Below are positions 21,450 through 32,045 of a DNA stretch of 64,000 bases, one piece after another; within the stretch, counting starts at the first letter, position 1; each line of letters starts with the position of its first letter. The DNA lies in NCBI GenBank assembly GCA_002682825.1, contig NOKP01000021.1:620001-684000 (forward strand). The letters are read 5' to 3'. The position numbers were made by a program, and so were the translations under genes. The DNA is from Neonectria sp. B-13 (lineage: Eukaryota; Ascomycota; Sordariomycetes; Hypocreales; Nectriaceae). The notes under the pieces were generated by a model. The model saw only the letters and a program-made list of their open reading frames with translations, was not told the DNA's origin and made no database searches.

Positions 21450-23057
21450 ATGTCAGTTGAGCTTGGCCTGGCAATTGTCGGGACCGTGGATCTGTGTTTC
21501 AAGCATGTTTAATTCCAGTCCTCAACGTCTCGGAAAAACATCCTTCTAACCAGCTCAGATATGGCAAGGAACTACAAAAAATATGCTCGTCGCTCAAGAG
21601 CGCCGAGTCAGAAATCAGAGAACGTCTTCTGCGCCTCGAGAACTTCTGGCTCAGACACAAGACACAACTGGAGTTCCTCAAGCGCGTCGAGCCCATGATG
21701 GACGAAAGCCACCGGGAGCTGGTCGAGCAGACACTGCGTATGTTCCTCGGAAAGCTGGAAATCGTCACAGATCTGCTGAAACGCCTTGTGAAGCCGCGGA
21801 ATGTCTCAAATGGTCCTGTTTCCGACGCTGAAAGTGTTCCAAAGAGGTGGAAGTACGCAAAAGGAGAGCCTAGACGAGGCAATTGATGCGCTTGAGACTT
21901 GGCAAAGAGTATCGGATCCGTCTTGGTTTCTCCTGTTGAGGATAGCCGATCGACAGTTGGACTCCGAGCTTTTGAGTAGTGATTCTGGAACCGCATCCTC
22001 TATCCCGTCCACTCTGGCCATTCGCTCCGGCTTACAAGAGGTCAGCCAGAGCGTGAATAACACCTCAGGGATATCCTTGCCTTTGGAAGCGCTGAACAAG
22101 ATGAGCATCTCGGGTATCCCATTCTGCGACGCAAAGATCGCAGAGGTCGCTCGCTCAACCAGGGCTGCGTACATCCTCAGCCGTATCGACTGCCCATCCC
22201 TGGTAAAGTATCACATCACAAAAAAGGACGTACGGGACCTCGCAAGGAAACTTCAACATGACGAACCTCACACCTTTGGTCTACTCAACTGCAAGGGGTT
22301 CGTCACAGAGTTGGTAAACAACGATGCCGATAAGAGAGCGGCTTTCACAATGGTCCTTAGAATACCGTTAGGTTTGTCAAGCCCACGAAGCCTCCGCGAC
22401 CTTCTCCTCAACGCACCCACACCCAGGTCTCTCTCGCAACGGTTTGAGATGGCCCAGGAGTTGGCAAAGTCCATCAGCTATGTCCACACGTTTGGGTTCG
22501 TCCACAAGAACATCCGCCCTGAGTCGATCCTCAGCTTTGGCGCCCTCGAAACGCCAACACGTTCCATGTTCCTTGTTGGATTCGAGAACTTCCGGCGCGA
22601 GGAAGGCAACACTCAAAGACGAGGCGATGACGTGCCCGAGAGGAATCTGTACCGCCATCCTCTACGCCAGGGGCCGAATCCCCAGGACGACTACTTGATG
22701 CAGCATGACATATACAGCTTAGGTGTGTGCTTACTTGAAGTCGGTCTTTGGCAAAGTTTCTTCCGATACGATCCAACAGACGGAAGCATGATGCCTGAAC
22801 CTCTGCTCGGCCTGCCACCAGATCCGACGACGAAACAAGCAGCATACTATCTCTCGACAACGGGCAAGGCGCATTTACTGTCACTGGCTCGTTCGGAACT
22901 GCGCCAATGCATGGGCACCAAATACGCCGAAGTCGTCGAGACGTGCCTGACGTGTCTAGATCCAGATAATACCGACTTCGGGGACCAGCGGCAATTCGAA
23001 GACGAGGACGGCATTCGGGTTGGCGTGCGATATATCGAGAAGGTTGGCATACCCTGA
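21450..23057 (+). pseudogene. HeLo-type (prion-inhibition and propagation) domain plus pseudokinase protein, probably broken
   Basis: Exon 1 (21450-21502, MSVELGLAIVGTVDLCF) joins exon 2 at 21559 (YGKELQKICSSLKSAE...) only if a GC donor (GCATGT, 21503-21558) is used. The N-terminal 110 residues, with RLENFWLRHKTQLEFL and EQTLRMFLGKLE, match the helical HeLo/prion-inhibition domain seen in HET-S-related fungal proteins. The frame then shifts by one base at a run of four A (21859-21862), continuing as KESLDEAIDALETW...DPSWFLLLR. A kinase-like domain follows with SYVHTFGFVHKNIRPESIL and DIYSLGVCLLEVG. The catalytic HRD is HKN, there is no DFG, and no glycine loop, so it is a pseudokinase. A short intron covering the shift (from about 21803) is an alternative. 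HeLo proteins relate to programmed cell death and incompatibility, and this copy is probably inactive or misread at one base. Confidence 0.72.
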
Positions 23058-24081
23058 GAGGCCGACGGACTGTCCTATGGGACATATGCTAACAACTTCA
23101 GGTGCTTTACCGCCTAAATATGCTCTACTTATAGAAATAAATGCACCAATGTTCCTTCAACATCTTTGACTTAAAGTGTCGCTCCATGGCAGCTCGATTT
23201 AGTGCAGTAGGAGCTCTGCTTTAAGACCGGGGATGAATTTTAGCCATCTTGAGTTTGTCGTAGAGGATGATATAACAACAGTGGTATGATATCATTATGT
23301 ATACCAGTATTTTCTATGCGTCTATAATAAAATACCCCCCTACTCATGAAAGCCATTGGTCTTTGTCTTGATGACATCTATGTCGCCGAATCGCTGCATT
23401 TACCTGCAGGAATACGTCTGTCTAGTTAGAAATCCCACGCGTTGCGGCCTATTAGGTTTACGTGAATATCCTACTCATTGCCTATCTTCTCTCATGTTCT
23501 GTATCTGTATTATCGGTGCCGTGACTTGCATGACTGTTGTCCGTGAAAGACCTCTACGTTTCCGTTCCAATGATCCGTTTTTATCTGTACTCCTTGTGGC
23601 ATTGTTTACCATAGACTACCCAAGTAGCCGCATCACCAACTACCCTACCCATGGAGAGGATGTCAGCCTTGGCAGTGATGCAATTTTCCTCACGCTGGGT
23701 GCATCTAGAATTGTGGATGCATCCAGGAACGTCTGATGATTGATTCAACGGCCAGTAGTGTAGAGCAAAAGGCCAATAGTGATCTTACTATGGGAGTGTA
23801 CGCCCGATCAAAAGTCTGACAGAGACACCTGCTCTCATATGTTCATAGCCCACGCGTCTACCAGTGGAGAAGCGGTTAAACCTGTCAGTTTTCCTGTGGA
23901 TGGGTCTGGGAAGTTTATAAAGACACCGAGTTGGGCCTGTGTTTATGGGTAATTCTTCTCCACCCTGGTCTAGGTAGCCCAATAGATAATAAGATATCTA
24001 CTACAAGGAGATCTATGTTTTCCAATGAAGCCCCTGCCGGCTAAGGTTAACGGGATCATCTTTATTGATCTGGTCCGGGCT
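23058..24081. other. Intergenic, A/T-richer, nothing recognised
   Basis: About 1 kb between the 3' ends of two convergent damaged genes. No gene resemblance was found in any frame. Confidence 0.55.
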
Positions 24082-26245
24082 CTATTCGTGAACTGCAGAG
24101 CGGGCAATGCCCCCGCAGAAGACTAGAAATCCAAACAAAAATGCGCCAATGGTGAATCCCGGTTCCACACCACCTTTGACAGCCGATCAGACCGTTGCTA
24201 TCAGCAAACATGCGCAAAAGCCCAAGCACCCGTAAACAAAAAACATGAACCATGCCATGCCTTCGTTAAAGTGCAAGCCCACCCTACAGAGCTTCCTCTC
24301 GTGGGACAAGCCTGAAGTTGTGCACGCAGCATTCGAGGAATTCGATTCCAGAGAATTAGAACCACATCAGCGTGGTCGGGATGTTCAAAAAGGCGAGTCA
24401 GGTGATTGGGTCCGATAGAGGGATGACCTCAGCCGGCATTGGATCATAGCTGTATTCACTGCGCCCTGGATCTTCTGGCGGAATCGATGGGCACAGCTGG
24501 ACGTCGGCAAGTCCGCTCTTGTACGTCTCGAACTGTCATATCAATTAGTACAGTTGATTGGCATGCTGAAAGGGCATATCTACATTACCTGGACAAAGTT
24601 GATGGATCGGACCTTCCGCAGCGATTTCCATGAGTTGCGACCCTGCGTCGCATAATAGTACCGTAAAAGTTCCACGAACTCGTGGTCAGAATTGACTCAA
24701 TAGATTTCAGGCTGGTGCAAATTCGTCCCTAAGCGCATGTAAGGAATACACAATATGATGAAGTTGTGCTCCCTATGTTTCGAGACGGCGGCTGGTATAC
24801 ATGCTCTGGGTATAGCAACGACTTCGTTGTCCTGCAGATGTCGAGGTAGCTTCGAGGACTTGCGCGACTGAAACCTAACCCTAGTACTTTTCAGGAATTC
24901 CCCCGTGGCATTCCATAAAGCTTTTGAGGCGTCTAGCAGGCTTCCAGTCTCGGGACGTTCTGTGCTTGGGACATCCCTTCCATACGTTTGGAGTTGTTTG
25001 TGAAGTTCAGTGATGGCGCCCGGGCGAAGCTCTAAGAAGTCATCGAAAAGCGGCTTCCCGCAACTCTGACAAGATTGGTCAATTAATCAGCTCGAAGTAC
25101 GTTCCAGACTGTGAAACTTCTTACGCAAGTCCAATGAATTCGTGTGCTACTAATCTGGGGTGGAGGGACGTTATGTTTCCGAAGACTCTGTCGAAGCATA
25201 CTTCAACAAACGTTCTGATATTGTTCGCGATAGATGTTCGCGAAAGTTTGACGAATGCTTTCACGCTGGCCTGGAGATAAAGTATCGAATCAGTCCCAAA
25301 AAGTAAGGCGTCGGCAACCTAGAACGATAGATCAGCTTCGGGGTCGGGGTCGCTGTCGACGTCCTGTTTGTGCAAAATCTCACCCTCAGCATCTAGCTGC
25401 CAATCACGATCACCACTGTCGGCAGGGATTGACTCGTTAGCATAAGAGTAGGCCTCACAGATCCTCTGTGCGAGATTGAAGCGTGATTTGCGCATGAAGC
25501 GAGAAGCAGACGCCCGCAGCTTTTGCTCCGCCTCAGAAGCCGTCCCTTGTTTGGCCACGAGCGATTCTAGGTCCCCAGCATAACGTCGAAGAAGCCTCTC
25601 GATTGTCCGCCGTGATCCTTCCCGTGACTTTGAGAGACGGATGAGCTGAGGCCAGAGAAAGCGCAAATCCCGAAACTGGAAGGGCCGGTGGAAAGTGGCT
25701 TCCACCACATCCGTGTTAACCGTTGTCGTTGATGATGCTGCGGAGACGACGGTTTCGCTGTCGGAAAAGCAAAGACTATCCGAGTCCGTATCATCGTCAT
25801 TCCCGACGCTTGAATCGGGTAGATGGAGAAGTCCTATGCTTGGTTGTGCAACGGGTTGCCTCCCACCGTCTCTCTTAGTGGGAGGGGGTGTCGAGCTCTC
25901 TCCAGACCCTTTGGTGCCAGTGACAACACCTCCAACACCGGTTTCGACATGCAAGTGATTTTTCAGCGGAGGAACATCCTTTGAGGAGTTTTTCCAGTGG
26001 TCTGCTAGCTTACTCGTTTTTTTCTCTTTCGGTGGATTTTGAGTGGTCTTCCGTTTTGGAGTGGTCTTCCGTTTTAGCTGGCGATGCACAATCGGCTCCA
26101 AGGAGTGGGCGGAGCAAGCGTATCCCACAAGAATCTGACGTTCCTGAACACAATGCCCTATCTTCGATAGGCCGCACCTATCAACAGCGTGTTGGTAGTA
26201 GCAGCATTTGCATGCGCTGTAAAACTCGACAAGCTGATAGCACAT
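24082..26245 (-). pseudogene. Decayed gene of a fungal zinc-binding-like N-terminus / membrane C-terminus protein family
   Basis: The first 308 codons (26245-25322) are open. A Cys/His-rich start (MCYQLVEFYSACKCCYYQHA then C-x-x-x-G...VGYACSAH) resembles a family common in fungal accessory regions. After a variable linker comes a helical block with FLWPQLIRLSKSREGSRRT. Homologous-looking text continues for 1.2 kb but is interrupted. There is a TAG at 25319-25321 where the frame otherwise continues; a TGA at 24697-24699 (after LHQPEIY); one-base losses near 24405-24415 and again before the end (about 24280); and a TGA in place of an expected Trp within the last membrane segment. The final readable part includes LFEHPDHADVVLILWNR, a hydrophobic FMFFVYGCLGF segment and FLVFCGGIARSAV, ending at TAG 24082-24084. 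Two introns (acceptors before CGKPLFDDF and FETYKSGL) look intact. Several independent lesions of different types make a pseudogene likely. Function of the family is unknown to me. Confidence 0.75.
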
Positions 26246-26774
26246 TATGTTTTTTGGTTGGCAGTATTCAGGATAGTGAAAGAGCGACGCGAGGACGAGG
26301 AGCAGAATATCGATCAGGGACTTGTCGCACTTTAGAGAAAGCCTAAGGTGGCTTGGTCGACAGCCTCAGGTAGGAGTGCATCTATACATGCCCTAAGAAG
26401 CTTAGATGTAGTAAGTGCTTCTAGTTTTTTGGGAGAATGTGTAACTTGAAATAATACGCTGAACTAAAAATGGGAGAGGCGGCTTATAAGTACCACATAC
26501 GTAAAAGCAGCTAATGATCCGAGATACAAGGTGAGTTGAACTGGACTCTTTCTCAGAGAAATTTTAGCTGCTGATTTTACCCCTACGCTGCTTCCAGGAT
26601 TGGGATGGCTCGTCAATTTACTTGTATATCACAGATAACGAGGCATAGACTAGTATAAAGTATCTTATATTCCTCACTGGTTGCAGGTTGTCATTTATCC
26701 ACCGCCTCCCTCAATCATGAGGCTCTGATTAGTGGTGAAAAAGAACTTGACTATTATTTATGGTCCGATACTGT
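26246..26774. other. Intergenic, nothing recognised
   Basis: About 530 bases between the start of the decayed membrane-protein gene and the end of the Zn2Cys6 regulator gene. A/T-rich in its second half. Confidence 0.55.
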
Positions 26775-29154
26775 TTAAAATCCCAATTCGTCTACTACAC
26801 AAAACCCACTATCAAAAACCTCGTCTAACAAATCTGGATCTTGGCTCCACCAAGTGCTCTCTTCTCCCGCTGCTAAAACATCAACCTCGAAGGCGCTGTC
26901 AACAGATTTAAAGGCAGCACCATCACTATCCGTGGCTGTTTCTTCTGTGATGCCAGAGAAACCGGACATTTGGAAGTCGTCTGTCCCAAAACAGACCTCA
27001 GAAGCGCGTGGATTTCCTGAAGGGAGTGGAAGGCCATCTGGCGGCGTGTCTTCATGCTGCAATTTCACCTTCCCATCATCGCTGACATACGTGGAAATAT
27101 ACTTAGAAGATAGTGGCGCGTTGAGTGTGTCGGTAAGACACACAACGTCATCGTCAGAGTTGCGTTTTCTCGGGTGACAGCTCTCCTGCCTCGATATGAC
27201 AGCCTCAGCTTGAGAAAATTGCCGCTCCATGTCGGCATGCTACTATTGGTCAGAAAAGGGTAGCAAAAGGGCAGCGATTTAGGAGAGTATACAAGTGGCT
27301 GCAGAGTCTTCCAGTATTTCTTGAGCTCGTAAACAAGCTTAAGGTGCACCTTGGCACGCTCAAGTCGCTCGTCGGTTAGATTGTGCAGGGCGAGGGAATA
27401 GCGCAGTTGGATAGCTGCGCACACATATGCCCCATATCCAACTATTGGCCACAATTTGGACATGGCCGTTTTTCGCGCGAAAAAGTGTTCCGTCATGTTC
27501 ACCATAGTGGTGGAGTGTTTCAATGCTTGCTCAGCAGCGAGCCGTAGCACGCTGCGTGAAATGTCTGGAGTGTGCATGCTGCAGGAAAGAACCGGGATTA
27601 ACGAGGAGTGCAGGTAGGAGACGCAGAGGTGATATAGATAGTTCAAGGAAAACAAGCGGGCCAAATGCATGGGGTTGTTTTTAGTGCCTCCGCTGCTTAG
27701 GTCGTATATAAGCGAGGCATCCATCCAGTCGTAGAGGCTTTCCAGTCTTTGATCAAGGAGTACCATTTCGGAAGACCAGTTAGACAGGCTACGATCGCCC
27801 TGCTGAAGGGACTGAACAAATTGCTGTACTTGCCACCTGTCAAGAGTAAGTTTCAACGTAGCTAGACACGGGATATGGGCTTACCAGAGCCCTTGGGTGA
27901 CAACCAAGGCCGCATTGAAGCCCAACTTGAGGCCACGGCTACTGCCTCCAATCTCGAGGATCGAGCCGCCCCCATCAACACAGTGAGTAAATCCCAGTAC
28001 AGACCCTTCAGCGTTGTCCAGTGGCAAGGGACAGCCAGCTACGTCGGCCCAGCAACTCTTCTGGAAACGCGCATTTTGGTGGCTTGCACACTTGGTGAGC
28101 CAGCAGGCCCAGAAGCAACCAAGCTTGAGCTCTCGATCGATGCTGCGGGTTTCCAGCCTGTCTTTGTTGACTTGACCGAATTTTAACAAGCGGCAAGTTC
28201 GATGAGCAATGCCTGTGGCACGCGAGGATGTGCTGTGTCAACGTGGCAGCTCAAAGACGGTTGCTATGGCAGACGGATACGTAATTTACCTGTGTGCATA
28301 TTCGTCCTCATTGTTTCAGACTTGGCGAACCAGAACAAAGCTAGGGTTTGATAGGCTTGAACTTGCTCAAGGCATGGCTTGTCTGCCTGCATCAGAGCTG
28401 CCTGACTGGCTTGTTCACCCCATCGCTCCCCTATCACAAGCCAATCTGCTTGGGAGATTTCACAAAGACCAATTTCTCCATGTGTCAATCCGCCAGGCAC
28501 GTGGGTGAGGAACCTGGGAAGCATGTTAGCAAGTTGGCGCAGTCTTGTTCCAGCAAGGGCCCTACAAGGATGCGAAAGCAAACACGGCCAGGGACACATA
28601 GCTCGGAAGCGCCCCTGCAATGTAGTCTCTGAGGAAACGTTGCTTGCAGAACAGCAAATCGGCTTCATAGTGCCTCTCGAAATATATCTCAGTGAGAAAC
28701 AGAGAAACTTCGCTCGAAAGGCTCACCCCTGGCCACTGGTCAGGGGTCACCGACGACTCGCGGGCTGGCAAGGGCGGTCTCAAGGGCGGTCTAAAAGGCG
28801 GTTGAGTGCGCGCGGTAGCATTGTCGCCGTGTCCTGTGATGAGCGAGGCCTCGAGGGTTTGGGGAAGATGCTCGCGGGATGGTGACAAATTGGACCTAGG
28901 CACGGAGGCCGCCCTCTCTAGAGCGCGCTCTAGCGCAAGCCTCTTCCGGTCGGGGGGAGGAGGGTAGACACATTGGCCCTTTCCCCGTTCACAGCGCCGA
29001 CAGACCGGGTGCTCGCGGGTGCATCTAAGCTTGTCTGGGTGTCAGCGGAGAGTCGCGGGCTAGCCGCCTGGATGGTTGGAGCCCTGAAGGCAGTCGGCCG
29101 AACCTTTTGCTTGCGACATCGCAGGCACGCGACCGAGGGAGTGCCTTGGTTCAT
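26775..29154 (-). CDS. Zn2Cys6 transcription factor with fungal-specific regulatory domain (1)
   Basis: Six exons: 29154-29104, 29029-28566, 28513-28290, 28212-27885, 27836-27293 and 27239-26775, giving 691 residues. The first intron splits the DNA-binding cluster: SVACLRCRKQK joins LRCTREHPVCRRCERGKGQC, a full C-x2-C-x6-C-x6-C-x2-C-x6-C motif at residues 10-38 with a basic linker DRKRLALERAL. A Pro-rich stretch (PPFRPPLRPPLP) precedes the fungal transcription-factor middle domain: FLTEIYFERHYEADLLFCKQ, then SLFLTHVPGG, and GCFWACWLTKCASH in the region aligned with the conserved aromatic core. The acidic C-terminus (DSDGAAFKSVDSAFEV, WWSQDPDLLDEVFD) looks like an activation region. The gene is head-to-head with the MFS transporter starting at 29647, so it may regulate that gene and its own promoter. 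The target pathway is not evident. Confidence 0.88.
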
Positions 29155-29646
29155 TGCTTTCGGGATGCTGATTCGGCCTTCGGCCGAGCGAAGGCGGTGA
29201 GGAAGAGGAAAAAGGGAAGCAGAGAAGTAACAGGTTGCGTTCGGGCGAGGTTTGAACTCAGAGGTGCTACCATCGGGCCGACCGTCTGATTCAGGGTCCA
29301 GTTCGGGGAGCGGAGTCGGGCCGATGGTCTCCGGTTCCCTATAGACGACCCGGCCGCTTGAGACCTTGACCTCTCCATACACTATGGCACAGACATGGAC
29401 CGACACGACCGGCACATGATCCCCGGCTCTCCCCGTGGGGTAATTAACTAGATCTAGATCTGTCGACACAGCACTCTGGGGTCACCCGCAATATCGCCTT
29501 CCCTCTCCGTGGCATCAAGTCAAACATATACTCCAGTATATAGATGCTCAGTCAGTCCCCCATACAGCCCATTATCACCAGCCCCTCGCGATTTCTCTAT
29601 CTGCACTGTAAATTTATCCTCACGTTGCACACGGAACGACACCCAA
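29155..29646. promoter_or_regulatory. Divergent promoter between Zn2Cys6 factor 1 and the MFS transporter
   Basis: A 492-base shared upstream region, G/C-rich near the regulator. It holds several CGG and CCG triplets (for instance around 29305-29335), the half-sites bound by Zn2Cys6 proteins, but no single clear repeat pair stands out. Confidence 0.5.
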
Positions 29647-31517
29647 ATGGTAGACCTGGAGCAGAAAAGTGAGGCCTTGGGCGAGACCGTCTTGGTCGAG
29701 GACAACCTCGACACGGTGCTCTACGACGAAGATGGCCACATGCGCAACCTGCCTGTCCCATCATCGGACCCCAATGATCCGCTCAACTTCGGCGTCTGGC
29801 GCCAGCGCTTGATCCTCGCCGCAGTCGGTATTTATGGCATGGCCGGATTTGGCGTGGTGCAGTCCGCGCCCCTATTCTTCGGCAGCCTCGTCCCCGAGTA
29901 CATGGCTCAGACGCACGGTGTAAGCTCTTCTCCCCGAGTCCTCAGGTCCACGGCCTTCGCAAGCCGTCACTGACCTATGTACAAAGACGTTTGATCCTGC
30001 TCGTATCGTCGACCTTGCGAGCTATCCGTCGCTTTGCATGGGTCTTGGCAACTTCTTGTTCGTCCCGCTATCCATGGCCTTGGGCCGTCGAGGCGTCTTC
30101 CTCATGAGCAATCTCATCCTCCTTGGCGCCGTCATCTGGGCCGCCAAGTCCACCTCGTTCGAGTCTCACCTTGGAGCACGATGCCTCCAAGGTCTGACGG
30201 CTGGCGTTGCAGACTGTTTGGTGAGTAGCTGGTGTTTTTCGCAAGTCTGAGAATCCAATTCATCCTCCTAGCCTGGAGGCCTATCCCTCTCGAGCCTCCC
30301 TTCATCCTCCGATCTGCCCATTGATCTCTAATCTCCAAGTCCTTCTGCTGCAATGGGTAGGAATTAGAAATTACAATGGCAGCTGACCATGCAACCGATA
30401 GCTACCCATTATTGTCTTGGATATATCCTTCCTCCACAGACGCGGCGCCCGCCTCATGGCTTACTGGACTACGACGGCGGTTGGCGCATGCTTGCTTCTG
30501 GTGGCCGTGCCATTCGTCGTTGACCACGCCCACGGCAACTGGCGTGTGTCATATTGGTTCTGGGCGGCATTCGTCGCCTTTTCCCTTGTTCTGGTCACCT
30601 TGTGCGTTCCCGAGACGCTATTCCATCGTCGTGCCGCATCGTTGAGAGGCCAGATCCATGTCACCGACACTTACGGAACACATCGAACCTTTGCCAGTGC
30701 CGACGAAGCCAGGGTCGCAGGCTTCACCGTCGGCGACTGCGACAGTAACAATGGGCAGGCACCCACCCACAAGTCCTACTACCACCAGTTTGCCCCCATA
30801 CATCTTCAGCGCCCGGGGCCCTTTGGTCGCTTCATCCGCGCATACAGGGACATCTTCCTCTGTCTCCTCATTCCCGGAACGCTGTGGGTCTTGGCCCTCA
30901 ACAGTATCCTGTTTGGGGGAATCGTCGTTCTCAGCCTCACATACAGCCAGCGCCTTGAGATGGCACCGTGGCACTTCTCTCCTTCGACCGTCGGCACGGT
31001 GCAGGTCGGCTCCGCAATTGGGTCACTGGCTGCCCTCGTCCTCGGCGCCTTGGCGGAACCCATCAGCAGCTTCCTGACACGTCGGAACAAGGGTATTCGC
31101 GAGCCTGAGCACATCCTCCCCAACTTTATCCTTCCAAGCATCCTGGCATTTGCGGGTCTGGCCCTGTATGGCGTCGTCGGCGCCTATCCGGAAAAGTACA
31201 GCTGGGTTGGGGTGCATGCTGCCTTCGCCTTTTTCTACTGTGGATTCTGTGCCATATCTGCCTTGACTGGCATGTGGCTTGGAGAACTGCTCCCACACAT
31301 GTCCGGCCCAGCCATCGTCTTGACATGCGGAGGCAGGAATGCCGTGGCTTTTGGCTACGGCAACTCGTTCAATGCCTGGATAGCCAACATGGGCTTTGTT
31401 AGGACCCATGTCATGCTTGGTGGCATTCTCTTCCTCATCTCGTCTTTCTTGGTTCCACTTTACTTTGTCAACGGGCGGATTCGGAAGGCCATGAGGTCGT
31501 TGCGCTGGATGAAGTGA
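29647..31517 (+). CDS. MFS transporter (DHA1-like, drug or small-molecule exporter)
   Basis: Exons 29647-29919, 29987-30220 and 30402-31517 give 540 residues. The first intron is 67 nt; the second is 181 nt and therefore less certain, though its GTGAGT donor and GATAG acceptor keep the membrane topology continuous. The N-terminus ends in PSSDPNDPLNFGVWRQRLIL, the signature entry to span 1 in fungal DHA1-type MFS proteins. GLGNFLFVPLSMALGRRGVF covers the span 2-3 loop, and PETLFHRR ends the first half. A hydrophilic middle loop (about residues 240-290) precedes spans 7-12, including LPHMSGPAIVLTCGG. It is likely a plasma-membrane proton antiporter for toxic or secreted small molecules. Head-to-head pairing with a Zn2Cys6 factor fits a regulated export unit, but the substrate is not predictable. 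Confidence 0.88.
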
Positions 31518-32045
31518 CTTTAAGGAAGCTAGATGTTGGAACTAGGCTTGGCTTTGGTTTTATTGCTTGGCAGGTTGTGTTAGGATTAGCTTTGCAGATA
31601 ATATCGCCCGTCGCATCAAACAGGCTCAAACTTGACTTGACCAACCAACTGCAAGCCTTGGTAGTCTCCGGACTGCTCGTTTCCATCTTTTTCTCGGTGA
31701 TTAACTTGAAATATTAGCTAGTTTGTCTTTAAAGCCTACATTTTGTTACGCGAGTGGCCATCACCTCCCTAAAGACATTTACAGTCTCGTACTTATTTCC
31801 AACACAACTCCCTTGAAATGATCTAGCGCACCTAGGTTTCGACGAGTAAAGCGTTGAAAATTAGCGATAAACGCTCGTCTCTATTGAGTCTGCGTAATTA
31901 TCCCGCCATTCGCATCTAGCTCATATTCGAGGCGGTAGACTGTTATCACCATTGTACTTGAAGAGCTTCTAGGTCAATGTCAACAAAACTTCTCATTTTA
32001 CTCTAGGAAATCCGGCACTGCTCGACGACCATGCACCTAGAACTT
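31518..32045. other. Spacer between convergent 3' ends
   Basis: About 530 bases holding the 3' ends of the MFS transporter and fumarylacetoacetase genes. No coding resemblance seen. Confidence 0.6.

Noticed and set aside
28918..28933. Perfect 16-base palindrome CTAGAGCGCGCTCTAG
   Set aside because: It lies inside the coding linker of Zn2Cys6 factor 1 (LALERALER) and is explained by codon choice.
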